From Armigeres subalbatus (taxonomy: Eukaryota; Arthropoda; Insecta; Diptera; Culicidae): a stretch of DNA of 64,000 nucleotides. The stretch is from the NCBI RefSeq assembly GCF_024139115.2, contig NW_026942958.1, positions 556,070-620,069 on the forward strand. The letters run 5' to 3'. Within the stretch, counting starts at the first letter, position 1, and each line of letters opens with the position of its first letter. Of this stretch, positions 32,071 through 43,460 are shown piece after piece. The position numbers were made by a program, and so were the translations under genes. The notes under the pieces were generated by a model. The model was given only the letters and a program-made list of their open reading frames with translations. It searched no databases and was not told the DNA's origin.

Positions 32071-32494
32071 GACGAGCTCGGTGGTCTAGTGGCTACCACT
32101 TCTGCCTTATAAGCAACAGGTCGTAGGCTCAATTCAGGCTCGTCCCTTTCCTACTTTGTATTTTAATTTTAATTTTTTCTGTGTTTCACGTTCTACCAAA
32201 CGATTCCTACGTTATAACCTTCACACAACTCAAAACCTCGTGCCATGAGAGGTCGTAGAGTTCTCTGCATCTTTCAAGATGTGTCCAACTAATCATCCTT
32301 CCCTTCCTCTGCATTCGCAAGGACGTGGCCAGGACAGATCTCGACTATTGCAGAGTGCACTTTCCATCTAAGGAAGTGATTTGTCCCAAATCAATATCGA
32401 GGTAACGGATGAAAGTAATGCTACTCTTACAATAATCTTGGCTTGTACCACCTCGAATTTGTGCGAATTGCTCAATGCTAATGCTAATATTTGA
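32071..32494 (+). mobile_element. tRNA-derived SINE, 424 bp, with 10-bp TSD
   Basis: The target TTTTGCCCAA is perfect at 32061-32070 and 32495-32504. The 5' end carries an A-box-like TGGTCTAGTGG (32082-32092) and a decayed B box (GGCTCAATTC, about 32122-32131). The body includes CTCGTGCCATGAGAGGTCGT and TTGGCTTGTACCACCTCGAA. The 3' end is a short repeat CAATGCTAATGCTAATATT in place of poly(A). It differs from the Feilai-like SINE at 16.6 kb and I do not know its name. Confidence 0.82.
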
Positions 32495-32504
32495 TTTTGC
32501 CCAA

Positions 32505-33525
32505 TAAGAGTACACTTCTTCCAGCACTTATTTCTAGACTTATTTCTAGAGCGTTATCAAGTGGCGTGGCTTTATAATTATTTCAAACTGAAACAGGTTC
32601 GAATGAAAATGCTAAATCATTTTAATTAATTGAAAGATTGGTTAATTTTGATATGGGGTAGGCGGTATTTTAGCTCGACTCTAAATAAGGTGAATTGAAT
32701 CCAAAAATAAACGTTTTGAGTGGGTATATAGATTCTTGACGTTGCTTTGCTTTCGAGAAATTAATTAAAGGTATACAATTATTGGAAAATCTTTAAATTC
32801 CATCTTTGTACGCAAAGCTAAATTTGATTTACAAATTATATAAATGTTGTATTTTGTCTCACAAAAATGTTGTGATTTTATTAAGATACAGCCCCTATAA
32901 ACACATAATAGCATCTTTGCTGAATTTCCTATTCATTAGGAACAAACATGTGATTAAGAGCAGTATGTTTGTTATAAAACGAGGTTGTTATCAGAACAAA
33001 AATACAGGTATTTGGAATTGGTGAACTATTTATCGGAAGGATATAGATACTAAATATAAATTTAACTTGATTAGAAAATAATTAAGGAAGGGGAGTGTAA
33101 TAAACTTTTTCTTTCTCGTTTCAGAGAGCGAGCATTGGCGCAACCTAGGCTAATACAGGGCAAGTTTAATAGCTTTGCCCATCCCAGGGAAATCATCAAT
33201 GGAGTGACATAAATTTCTTAGCATGGTCACTTCCAACGTTCGTTCAATCTTATTATATCATTTGTTATAATGATATTCCTAAACTATATCCTACCCACCA
33301 TCCAACTCCTTGACATCTATGAGGGCGTCGGTGAGTCGTGGCCTCTCGTTAAGTAGATGTCATCAACATTTCCCCTTCCTAGTAACGAGAAGATTACAGC
33401 AGAAGCTTCATGCTTTATCATTTTAGACCAATTGGATTGCTATTAAATCCCAAATAACAATCTATAAGCAGTTGGAGTTAAAGAATATACATGACAGCTA
33501 TCAGTATCTACGAAATACTCCGTTA
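32505..33525. other. No gene recognised
   Basis: AT-rich. The part at 33118-33420 is less AT-rich (GCGCAACCTAGGCTAATAC; GAGGGCGTCGGTGAGTCGTG) and looks like a dispersed repeat, but I have no second copy in the window. Confidence 0.4.
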
Positions 33526-33557
33526 CAACGCAACGCAACGCAACGCAACGCAACGCA
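33526..33557 (+). repeat. (CAACG)n microsatellite
   Basis: Six and a half copies of a 5-bp unit. Confidence 0.95.
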
Positions 33558-36500
33558 AAATGATCGTTAGAAAATTTCAAAACTTTTGTCAGTTGAGTTT
33601 TGTAAAATTCGGATCCTTTAATCCTCAAATCATTGGAGATGTGCTGAGAAGAAAAAATCAGTTGTACTATAGTTCAAGCTTCATTGAATTTGGAAAATAG
33701 TAGGTCCACGAAATTTGCTAGGAACATGCCTTGATAAATTCCAAAGAGATTGTCATGGGGTGAGGCGAAATTCCATCCCAATCCGAGTTACAGGCACTTT
33801 AGTCGAAAACAGGCCCTACTCGAGAGAATTCCCTCAGCCCTTAAAATGCACAAGAAAGGCAAATTATCGCTAGGTGAATTAAACTGATATTTGATTACAT
33901 TCATTCTTTCTTAAAATTGCCACCCCCTATAACAGAGCTCTGACTCGCTCAAGGCTCACTCTCCACCGGGGAAGCGATGATTTGATTGATATCAACACGC
34001 GTCATAAAGAATTTGTTGATGCTCTACGTCGTCGGCGGAATCTCGTTGTCGTCGTGTTCGTCTTGCCATCAGCCGACTTCTTTGACTGCTTGACTGGTCA
34101 GCTCAGGCAGCCAGTAACCTTAACCCATCAATAATATAACAACAGCGGATACAAAAAACACGGCGTATGGAACAAGCACAATACGCAACAAAACACAAGA
34201 CAAGATGAAGAGGATGATGAACCAAGGACAACAACGACGGCGGCGCATTGCAATCGAACCTCTAAACTGAACCGAGCCAACATGGATGTTGAAATGGTAA
34301 CAAGTAAGACCGACAAGAGGCAAGCTGGCTCCGACGAGCTCAGGCCCGCAGATCTGGAAATGAAATCGAGAGCATGTTTCAAGGTGAGATCGATCGCTTA
34401 TGAAGAGATTGTTGCTGTTGATGTTGGTTGATGGCGCGCTGCCTTCTGATGCATGTCGGGACAAAATAGAAAAGAGTTGGAACAAATAAATAACTATTTG
34501 AGCGACAGCTCCTGCAGGATTGGGGCGATTGCGTGCCAAGTTAGAATGGATCCCTAGAATTGTGGATCAATGTAAACTGAGATGGAGATGGAGTAGTTCA
34601 GTCAGCTTATTTCATGATAATATTTTGGCAAGTAAAATATAGACAGCAGTCCTTCATGTTTTAAAATTGACGATTGTATTAACTTTCAATAGAGGTAATT
34701 AGCAAATTAGTTCCATGACTCGCAATGACATTTCTCAACACCGACTGGTCAGTTCACCTCCCTTGATAATACAATTAGAAATTGATTTTCAACCTGAAGT
34801 CAATCGTCGATTCGATTTCATGTGTGCTCATTCCGAACCTGCAGCCATATTTTCTAATTTTTTGTCAGCATTAGCCAAAACCATCGTACACCGTTTGAGG
34901 CTAATTGCACCCGATCTGATCGATCTCAATGCCAACCAGTCTTATAAATTTGACAAATACTTTCGCAATTATTGACTCACGTATATGTACGCCGCAAGTG
35001 CCTTGAATACGCACCTCCGGTGGAGTAAATAGACCCAAGACAAATGTGTGTGAAATTGGTGGCCTTACTTGTCTAAGCACTCAGGTGCTCACCGCGCACA
35101 TTAAGGGTCACTTCATCAGGTCGATCGCTTGGCAGTGCTGGTGGGTTTGGAGCTAAATTTGGTTATATTCGAAGAGCTTTATCCTTTGGTCGAAATCAGT
35201 AAATACGATAGACGTGTATGGTTGATATTAAGCGCTAATTAGAGACAATGTTATGGAAAGCAATCAATTGTTATCAATTGATAACAACCAATATTTTCAA
35301 AGGTTATCACAAACTGGATAAAACCAGAATATAATTTTTTTCTATTGTACTTCGTATACCATGACGATAACAGACCCAGGCGCATTATAACACGCAACCC
35401 GAAGGTGAATTACTATTACGATCGGTCTGGTTTGTGCTGGCCTCCATAAATATAGCCACGAGGGCAGTCGCTCATCGTGTCGTAAATCCGTTCTCTCACG
35501 GATCGCAGGGAGGAATTGTACGGGAACCCGAGGCAGCCACCATAAATGTGATTCTAAAGCTGCGCCAAAGTGTCATTTCATGGCGGCTAATGATTTTAAC
35601 AGCTCTTCGAAAGGGCGGCGCACGGAAAACTGCGCGGCCGGGAAAGCGATCGTTATTGTTCGGTCGCCGATGTCGCTGTCGCGATTCCATATAATCGATT
35701 ACGGGCGAAGTAAGTTAATGGGACTGCGAGAGTGAGTAAGGCACGCGATCGCCGGGTGGTTGAACTTTTCCGCGAGTGGATGTCGTGTTTTGAAACCGTG
35801 GTGATTACGATCGCTCTGTCAGGTGTTCTGTTTCAAATGTTGCAGTTATCTGTTTCAAATTGGTTGAGGCAACCAGAAACGGTTACAAAATGCCATTTTG
35901 GCAGGAGTTTTGATATTTTTCGATTTGACGAGATTTCTACTACATTTGAGAAACAGATCTCGCAACATTGCGTTAAAACAAATTTGGTAAACGTTTTCAA
36001 AACGAACGTTTTGTTTTTTAATTTTGTTTTTGAACATTCTTGAATTAGAAAATGTTCAGAAACCCCTCCAGACCAATTTTCTGGCTACGCCACTGTGTTA
36101 CTAAATATAAACTTATCAAGGGTGATTCAATTATGACAGATACTGTGAACAGTATTTTATAGAGCATCCAAGAGTTTAAATTTAAATTTATCTATCTAGT
36201 GTAAACATTTTACTAATAATGAATGCTTACCAATCATGATAAATTTATTTGGATATATAATTCAAAAATATTTTCTTACTTATTTCATACTGTATGGATG
36301 GATTTATTAATGTTCGAGGACTTGATGATGAAATTTGTCAAACTGGCAAACTTTGACCATCAATATATGGACAGCCCGAACGTCGTCAAAGGTGATTAAA
36401 ATTTGTGGCAGGTCAGCATAAAAGCTGATAGATCATAAATATAATGTAGAACTAATAGTAGGATACGCAAAGATATTAGCATTTCACTGGAAACATCACT

Positions 36501-37254
36501 GTTTTGGATGTTTCTGCATACATTTTCCATATAAACTTCCAACGAGTTTAACACCCCAAACGTTGACCGATTTGACTGAATTTTGTCCAGTGCATCAGGG
36601 CATCAAATAGAACGAATAGGGAAACTGGGGTAATATGCACCCCGGGCAAAGACCTTTTGGTTTTTTAGGTGTTCAGGAATATTTTCAAGAATGTTTACTT
36701 GAGTTGGTAGTTCGAGATCCGAACTACATGCTCTGAGTAAATACTATCGAAAAGCCGAAAATGTACTCAAATGCCAAAGGGTCGGCCCATCCAAAAATTG
36801 AAAAAGTTTTCCCATAATTTGTGCCACCCCAACTAATATATTGTCTCCAGGAGCATTGCGAGCAAAGGCTTATGATTTTCAATCCGGAGTTGATGAGTTT
36901 GATGAGAAGATCCAGAATCATTGATTCATAATAAAATAAATATGAATTAAAATAAACATAGTTTATTTGAATAATGACAAAAAATGGAAATAAAGAGCGC
37001 GATGAAAATCTTTGAATATGAAAAATCATTTATAGTAGTAAAAGAAATGAATATAAAGAATAAACGAAAATAAAAAAACATATAATGAATATAATAAATC
37101 TCCTTTCCTAGAAAATAATAGTACAGATAAACTTGATGGTAAAATTCAAACAACTTATTTTCAGTTGTAATAAGGTACATAACGTTTGGATTACGGCAAA
37201 TGCTGGGTAAAGCGTACCATTGATACTTCAGTACCTGAAGGAATAAAATAGACC
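33558..37254. other. No gene recognised; some non-repetitive GC-richer blocks
   Basis: Two blocks stand out as complex sequence: 34000-34560 and 35430-35700 (the latter includes GGCGGCTAATGATTTTAACAG). They could be host regulatory DNA or UTR. No splice-consistent coding was found. A frame at 34120-34539 is listed separately. Confidence 0.4.
34120..34539 (-). CDS. Uncharacterised open reading frame, 139 codons (doubtful)
   Basis: The product would end in a hydrophobic stretch (roughly residues 105-137: FIILFILSCVLLRIVLV, then AVFFVSAVVILL). The N-terminal half is low in recognisable features. The hydrophobic part comes from a CAACAA/ACAAGA-rich plus strand read in reverse, which makes a chance origin likely. 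There is no homology I can recall. Confidence 0.15.
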   Translation of the reverse strand: MARNRPNPAGAVAQIVIYLFQLFSILSRHASEGSAPSTNINSNNLFISDRSHLETCSRFHFQICGPELVGASLPLVGLTCYHFNIHVGSVQFRGSIAMRRRRCCPWFIILFILSCVLLRIVLVPYAVFFVSAVVILLMG

Positions 37255-37619
37255 TCATCTCGGTCCTTAGCCTTACCCAGCAATCCTATCCCTACCTCCA
37301 CGTGGTGCTGGCAGGAATACGAGCAACCTTAGGGAAGATCGGTAACCAACCCCAGTGGGAACATGGTCGTATGGACAGGGAAGGGGTTGCTCTTCCGAGG
37401 TGCAAATCTTACTGAGTGTCTGTTCTTCTTGTTAGGACGGGCTGATCATCGTCCGAGTGCCAGTGAGGACTCTTGAAACGTGACCATGATCCACCGGGAA
37501 TAAGGAGAATGGTCCTCCGGAAATTTGGGGAGTGGTGTCAGACCCTGCAAGCCAGCCTTTAAAAACCATAAGCAACGAACAATCAACAAGAGAGATGACC
37601 GGAACCATCGGCGAAGACC

Positions 37620-38960
37620 ACTGCGACGAAAAGGGACAGCGATTGGAAACTCGGTCTGTGGAACTCGCAAATCTCTCATCTCATCGGGACACGCATACTC
37701 ACGAAGTGCTCAGGACGCGGAGTTCGGCATCACAGCGCTAGGAGGTTTGTTGGAAGGGAATCAGGTGCAAACGTTTAGAGGTAATCATACCATCTACCAG
37801 AGCTGCGGCAAAAAACACGAGCTGAACAGCTTTCATAGTGATGAGCGATATGAAAGGCGCGTGATCGGGTGGTGGCCGATCAATAAAAGAATGTGCAGGT
37901 GAGGATAGCCAGTTCTTCAATTCAGCATAATCAACGTCCATATCACACCCGGAAGCACTAATGATGATAAGACGCATTCACGCGCAGCTGGAACGTGAGT
38001 ATGATCACGCTGCCAACGACGTCAAAATCATCATAGGAGATTTGAACGCTTAGGTTGGCAAGAGAAGGAGTTTAGACGACTATTGGGAAGTTCAGCGCTC
38101 ACCGGCTGACGAACGAAAACGGCCTAAGACTAATTGATTTCGCTGCTTTCAGAATATGGCCATTCGAGCACCTACTTCCAACACAGCCTCCCGCATCGGT
38201 ACACCTGGAGATCACCATGCAAACAGAATCACAAATCGACCACGTTCTGATTGATGGACGGCATTCTCCGACATTATCGACGTCAGGACATATCTGGCGC
38301 CAACATCGACTCTGACCACTATCTGGTGATGGTTAAACTGCGCCCAAAACTATCCGTCATCAACAATGCGGTTCCGAGACCGCCGCGTACGACCTAGAGC
38401 GACCAGCAACCTGATGCCACCGCATACGCGAGTATCTCGAGGCAGCGTTGCGGAAGAGGTGAGCCTGTTCTTCGAGGACTGCTGAATACAGTCAAACGGG
38501 CCATTAACGACGCAGCGGAGAACAACGTCGGGATATGGGACGAAGTCGACGGAACGATTGTTCGACGAAGAGTGCAGACAGATTCTGAGGAGAAGGAGCA
38601 GCGCGGCGGTCGGCAGCAAGGTACTCGGCAGAACGTGGAACGTTATAGACGGAAGCGAAGACAGCAGACCGCCTTTTCAGGAGAAGAAACGCCGCCTGGA
38701 AGAAGCGGAGCGAGGAGATGAAACAGCTGTGTTCGTCTCAAACACACAAATTCTACCAGAGCTCAACGCATCCCGCAAAGGCTTCGAGCAGAGCCGAAAT
38801 GTGCCGGGATAAGGATGGGAGCATCTTGACGGACGAACGTGGTGATGAAAGGTGGAAGCAGCACTACGAGGAACATCTGAATGGCGCTGAGAGTACAGGC
38901 AGTGAAAGTCAAGGCAGCGGAGGAGATGACTACGTGTTCAGCGGACGATGGAAGCCAACC
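37620..38960 (+). pseudogene. Endonuclease and linker of the third RTE lineage
   Basis: Recognisable pieces are FRGNHTIYQSCGKKHELN, RRVIGWWPINKRMCR, NDVKIIIGDLNA (38020-38050, followed by a stop), ESQIDHVLIDGR near 38230, and SDHYLVMVKLRPKLS near 38318. The linker ends in ERGDERWKQHYEEHLNGAES near 38845-38890. Frames are broken at several points; GD-NA and SDH motifs are still readable. Confidence 0.75.
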
Positions 38961-38969
38961 AGCCCACCT

Positions 38970-40111
38970 TGAGGGAAGTTAATGATACCATCAAACAGCT
39001 AAAGACCAATATAGCAGGTGACAAGGATGGTATCGGAGCTGATCTCATCAAGATGGCCCGGAAAAGCTAGCCACTTGCCTGCACAAATTGATAGTCAGAA
39101 TCTGGGAAACCGAACAGCTACGCAGGAGTGGAAGGAAGGGTATATGCCACATCTACAAAAAGGCGACAAGCTGGAGTGTGAGAACTTTCGAGCGATCACC
39201 ATCCCATGCCGCCTACAAAGTGATATCCCAGATCATCTTCCGTCGTCTGTCACCATTAGTGAACGAGTTCGGAAGTTATCAGCCGGCTTGTGACGGCCGC
39301 TTGACAACGAACCAGATCTTTACCGTACGGCAAATCCTTCAAAATGCCGTGAATACCAGGTCCAACGCACCATCTGTTCGTTGATTTCAAGGCGGCATAC
39401 GACAGAAGACGCGTAGAGCTATGGAAAAATGGAGAGAACTGGACGAGAACAGCTTTCCTGGGAAGCTTACCAGACTGATCAAAGCAACGGTGGATGTAAA
39501 CGTGTGAAGATTTCGGGCGAACACTCCAGTTCGTCTGAATCGCGCCGGACTAAGACAAGGTGATGGACTTTCGCGCCTGTTCAACATTGCGCCAGAAGGT
39601 GTCATGCGGAGAGCCGGGTGTTACAGCCGGGGTGATTTTCAAAGATCCAGTCAATTTATTTGTTTTGCGGATGTCATGACATTGTCGGCCGAACATTTTA
39701 AAGGTGGCAGAATGTACACCCGCCTGAAACGTGAAGCAACAAAAGTTGGACTGGTGAATGCGTCAAGACAAAGGCATGCTTGTAGAGGGAACCGAGCGCG
39801 ACAAGGCGCGCCTGGTAAGCAGTATTACGATACCTCGGATCCTTGCTGACGGCTGATAACAATGTCAGTCGTGATATACGAAGGCGCATCATCTGTGGAA
39901 GTCGGCCATTACGGGCTCCAGAAGAAACCTGGTCAAAAAGATTCGCCACCGCAAAAAATATGTCATGTACAAGACGCTAATAAGACTGGTTGTCCCTACG
40001 GACATGAAACATGGACAATGCTCGAGGAGGACTGCAAGCACTCGAGTATTCGAGAGACGGTGCAGGACCATCTATGGCGTGTGCAAGAAGACGGTGTGTG
40101 GCGGCGAAGAA
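38970..40111 (+). pseudogene. Reverse transcriptase of the third RTE lineage (5' of element B)
   Basis: Pieces include LKTNIAGDKDGIGADLIKM, QKGDKLECENFRAITI, LTTNQIFTVRQILQNA, HLFVDFKAAYD (about 39376-39405), LRQGDGLSRLFNIA-like sequence near 39550 and a mutated FADV box near 39665. Then come KREATKVGLVNAS and HETWTMLEED. It stops at the TIR element. Confidence 0.75.
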
Positions 40112-41044
40112 CCCAGCAGCACACATGCTTCACATGGGTTCCTCAGCACCGAAAACATAACTTTGATTAAGCGTATATGAAATTAGTCTAAAACAAGTCG
40201 TAAACGTGTATGACAAAACAAATATGTCACAAAGTTGTCTCAGTAACAATTCAACATTACTTATTTGTAGGAACTAGATGTTTTCCTGGCTTGCTGTAAT
40301 TGAGCCACAAGAAGTTTGTTTTAAGTAATTTGTTAGTCTTTTCCCGGTATTCACAAACAAGTTCTGTAACATTTTTATTAAAATGAACTTGTATAACCTG
40401 AGCTGTGACAAAAATGTTTTTGTAATGCATTTGAAAACCATTTAAAACATAACTGTTTACATCGGATGGTTGTGCTACTTATTTTGAATAGTTTCCTGAA
40501 ATAAGACGGCAACAAAAATATTTCGTGCACATTTAATTATTAGTGTAACTGAAGGAGGGAGGTTAGTTATCTGTGTACGACAAATATCAGATTCTTGTAC
40601 AGTAAAGACATACAGGCAAACAGGTTATTGAGTTATTAACTTTGAATTTGAACATTTAAATTCTCGAATAGTTATCAGTTTTAATAACGTTATTTGCGTA
40701 ACCAAATTGGATAGTAGCAGCTCTCGCAGCCAAAACTGAGGCTTTGAGTTCGAATCTCTAATAGCCAAAAATGTTTTTTGCACCTATTCATGTTTCAGTT
40801 TGTTTCTTGAAACTATTTTGAGACTAAATTAAATTATGTTTCATACGCTCCACCTTCTGCGCTTTTTCAGTCGTACAGAAGTACAAATGAAAGTCTCGAA
40901 CATTAAGACACAATACTTGTGCGTGTGTCGACAAAGCCATATTATATCATATGGAACAAATTGTTGCTTAAGTTACTGCAATCATATGTGACCAGATTTA
41001 GTCACAATCAGTTGCAACCATTTTTGTCTGACTTGTGCTGCTCG
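40112..41044 (+). mobile_element. 933-bp TIR element with tRNA-like module (element B)
   Basis: It is inserted in the C-terminal region of the third RTE lineage. The left end is CCCAGCAGCACACA; the right end reads TTGTGCTGCT then CG, a decayed complement. The target AA (40110-40111) is duplicated at 41045-41046. A tRNA-like module lies at about 40708-40758 with B-box-like GAGTTCGAATCTC. Downstream, GCTCCACCTTCTGCGCTTTTT (about 40850) matches GCTCCACCTCTTGCGCTTTTT in element A. Element B is 283 bp longer than A. Confidence 0.75.
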
Positions 41045-41352
41045 AATGAACCACGAGCTCGCCCAACTCTACGGCAAACCCAGTATCCAGAAGGACAAAG
41101 CCGAAGGAACGATGGGCAGGACATGTTGCAGAATGCCGGACAGCAACCCTGCAAAGATGGTGTTCTGCTTCCGATCTGGCAGGATGAGAGGCGTGGAACG
41201 CAGCGAGTGAGATGGGCAGACCAGGTGCAGAACGACTTCATGAGCGTATGGTCGAGGATGGAGAGATGCGGCTTCGAACCGTGTATTCTGGCGTCAAATT
41301 TTTGATCTAGTGTTGTCTGTTTAGATGTAGCCTAAATAAAGAAAATAAATGA
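41045..41352 (+). pseudogene. C-terminal end of the third RTE lineage (3' of element B)
   Basis: On the plus strand, in more than one frame, it reads MNHELAQLYGKPSIQ-like, then GTMGRTCCRMPDSNPAKMV and later RMEDGEMRLRTV-like residues. These match MNHELHQLLGEPSIV and the RMSDSNPVKMV stretch of copy 2. It ends at the AATAAA-rich 3' tail. Confidence 0.7.
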
Positions 41353-41370
41353 ACGATTGTATTAGATGAA

Positions 41371-42245
41371 GATGGTCTTTCGTGTCTGCTATTCAACATA
41401 GCTTTAAGGGTAATACGAAGAGCAGGGATTAACAAGTGAAGTACAATTTTCAATAAGTCCGTCCAGCTATTTGGCTTCGCTGACGATATAGATATTATGG
41501 CACGTAACTTGAGAAGATGGAGGAAACCTACATGAGACTGAAAAGGAAGCTAAGCGATCGGATGACATCAACACGTCGAAGACGAAGTACATGATAGGAA
41601 GAGGTTCTAGAGAAAAAATGTGAGCACCCACCACGAGTTGCATTCAGACGATATCGAAGTGGTAGAAGAATTGTGTACTTGGGCTCACTGTGACTCGAAA
41701 TGATACCAGCAGAGAAATTCGAGGTGCATAGTGGCTGGAAATCGACGTACTTGACTCGCAAGAGCTGATCGAATAGAGTTCGCCGCCGTACCAAACTACG
41801 ACAATCTACAAAACGCCTATTGACCGGTAGTCCTCTACGGACACGAGACCTGACGATGCTCGTGGAGGACCAACGCGCAATTTCGAAGTTTTCGAAAGGA
41901 AAGTGCTGCGTACCATCTATGGTGGGTGCAGATGGCGGACGGTAGCGGAGGAGGCGAATGAACCACGAGTCGCATCAGCTGTGAGAACCATCCATCGTTC
42001 ACGCGAAAATCGGAATACTGCGGTGGGCTGGGTACGTAGCCAGAATGTCGGACGGTAACCCGGTGAAAGTGTCTCTGACAACGATCCGACGGCACAGAGA
42101 AGGCGAGGTGCGCAGCAGGGTGGATCGATCAGGTGGAAAATGACTTGCGGACCCTCCGTAGACTGCGTGGTTGGCGAGGTGTGTGCTGGACCGCGCGAAT
42201 GGAGAAGAAGACTTATATACCGCACAGGCCACTTTGGCCTTAGTC
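41371..42245 (+). pseudogene. RTE copy 4, RT end and C-terminal region
   Basis: The expected order is present: LCLLFNIA-like start, QLFGFADDIDIMA near 41470, KRKLSDRM-like in place of KREAKRIGL, EVVEEL instead of EVVEEFVYLG, and RWIDQVENDLRTLRRLRGW near the end. Single-base and few-base losses break the frame repeatedly. Confidence 0.85.
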
Positions 42246-42255
42246 TGAATAAATA
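41371..42255 (+). mobile_element. RTE (JAM1-like) copy 4, 5'-truncated, with 15-bp TSD
   Basis: The target ATTGTATTAGATGAA is perfect at 41356-41370 and 42256-42270. The insertion begins inside the RT (GATGGTCTTTCGTG) and runs through the FADD region, EEFVYLG block and C-terminal region to the tail CTTAGTCTGAATAAATA. Like copies 3a and 3b it has many 1-3 nt deletions relative to copy 2 with few substitutions. It landed directly behind the third RTE lineage. Confidence 0.92.
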
Positions 42256-42429
42256 ATTGTATTAGATGAAATTTTGTCTCTATAAAGGTAGGTGAATATG
42301 TTCATCAACCGTCTATACATCCTAGTTTTCTTGTTCGAATTCATATTTTTCAGTGTGTTTTCATCCGAAATTAAACCAGTAATCATTTCAGAAACACATA
42401 AAACTAATTTGTATTGGGATTTTGTTTAT

Positions 42430-43460
42430 ATTAGCAACTGTTCTCCAATATTCTCCAGTGAATCATCCTGAAGTTCTCCAGGAATTCTCCGAAGTTCCTC
42501 CAGAAATTCTCCGAAGCTCCATGAATTTCCAGAAGTTCCTCCGAATTCTTCCGAAGTTGTTCTGAATTCTTCCGGATACCTTCCAGGAATTCCTCCGAAT
42601 TTCCTCCAGGAATTCCTCCAGAAGTTCGTCCAGGAATTCTCTCCGAAGTTCCTCCAGTAGTTACCGAAGTTCCAGAATTCCATCGGAAGATCCTTCAGAA
42701 TTTCTCCGGAAGTTTTCCCACGAGTTCCTTAGCAAGTCCCTCCAGAACTCTTTCCAGAAATCCTCCAGGATTTCCTCCAGGGCTTCTTCCGAAGAATTTC
42801 TGGACGAACTTCCGGAGGAATTCCTGGAGGAACTTCGAATTACTGGAGGTACTTTCGGAGGAATTTCTGGAGGAACTTGAGGAATTCTTGCAGGAACTTT
42901 CGGGAATTTTGAAGGCACTCTGAAGGCATTTTCAAGGAACTCCAAAGGAATTCTTGGAGGAATTTGGGAAGGAATTCTGCAGGAGCTTTGTAGGAATTCC
43001 TGGTGAACTTCGAATGAATTTTGTAGGAATTTTCGAATGAAATTCTGGAAGAATATTCGAAAAACATCTTGGAGGAATTTACGAAAGAGTTTCTGAAGGA
43101 ACTCTGAAGGAATTTTAGAAGGAACATGTAGGAATTCTGGAGGAGCTGAAGAAATCCAGGAGGAAATTCTGGAGGAGCTCCTGGAGAAGCCTGCGGAGGA
43201 ATGCTAGGAAGAACTTGAGTAATTTTCAGTGCAGCCTGGGGAACTTCCGAAGAATTCCTGGAGTAACTTCCGACGGAATTCGAAATTTCCTAAATAATTT
43301 CTGGAAGAATTTCCGGAGGACTCTTATTTGTGTTTTTTATCGAATTATGTAACAGAAAGGATCACTTTCGAGGATTTTCTGGGGATTTTCTGAGGAATTC
43401 CTGACGAACTCCGAGAACTTTTGGAGAAACCATTGAAAGAAATTCTGGAGGACATAGTAG
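42430..43460. repeat. GAATTCC-type minisatellite with orientation flip
   Basis: Units of about 20 bp follow GAATTCCTGGAGGAACTTCC. The left part (to about 42780) is in complementary CCTCC orientation and the right part in GGAGG orientation, meeting near 42785. This is the same head-to-head plan as the 26-kb array, with a different unit variant. Confidence 0.8.

Larger units (their letters stand above)
37255..41352 (+). mobile_element. Third RTE-like lineage, degraded, interrupted by TIR element B
   Basis: The plus-strand element has a GC-rich leader (37260-37560), endonuclease (about 37600-38340), linker, RT (about 38960-39700) and C-terminal region (39860-40111, resuming at 41045). The 3' end is CCTAAATAAAGAAAATAAATG. 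It is closer to copies 1-4 than the 27-30 kb lineage is (for example QSCGKKHELNSFHSD against QSCGTTNELGTGF), but clearly distinct. Removing the 933-bp insertion and its 2-bp AA duplication restores RRRMNHEL. No TSD was found for the RTE itself. Confidence 0.8.

Noticed and set aside
30616..33580. 22-bp match between 30616 and 33556 (AAAATGATCGTTAGAAAATTT) as a TSD
   Set aside because: It does not coincide with recognisable element ends. The 2.9 kb between is mixed sequence including an independent SINE; it is probably coincidence or an unrelated short repeat.
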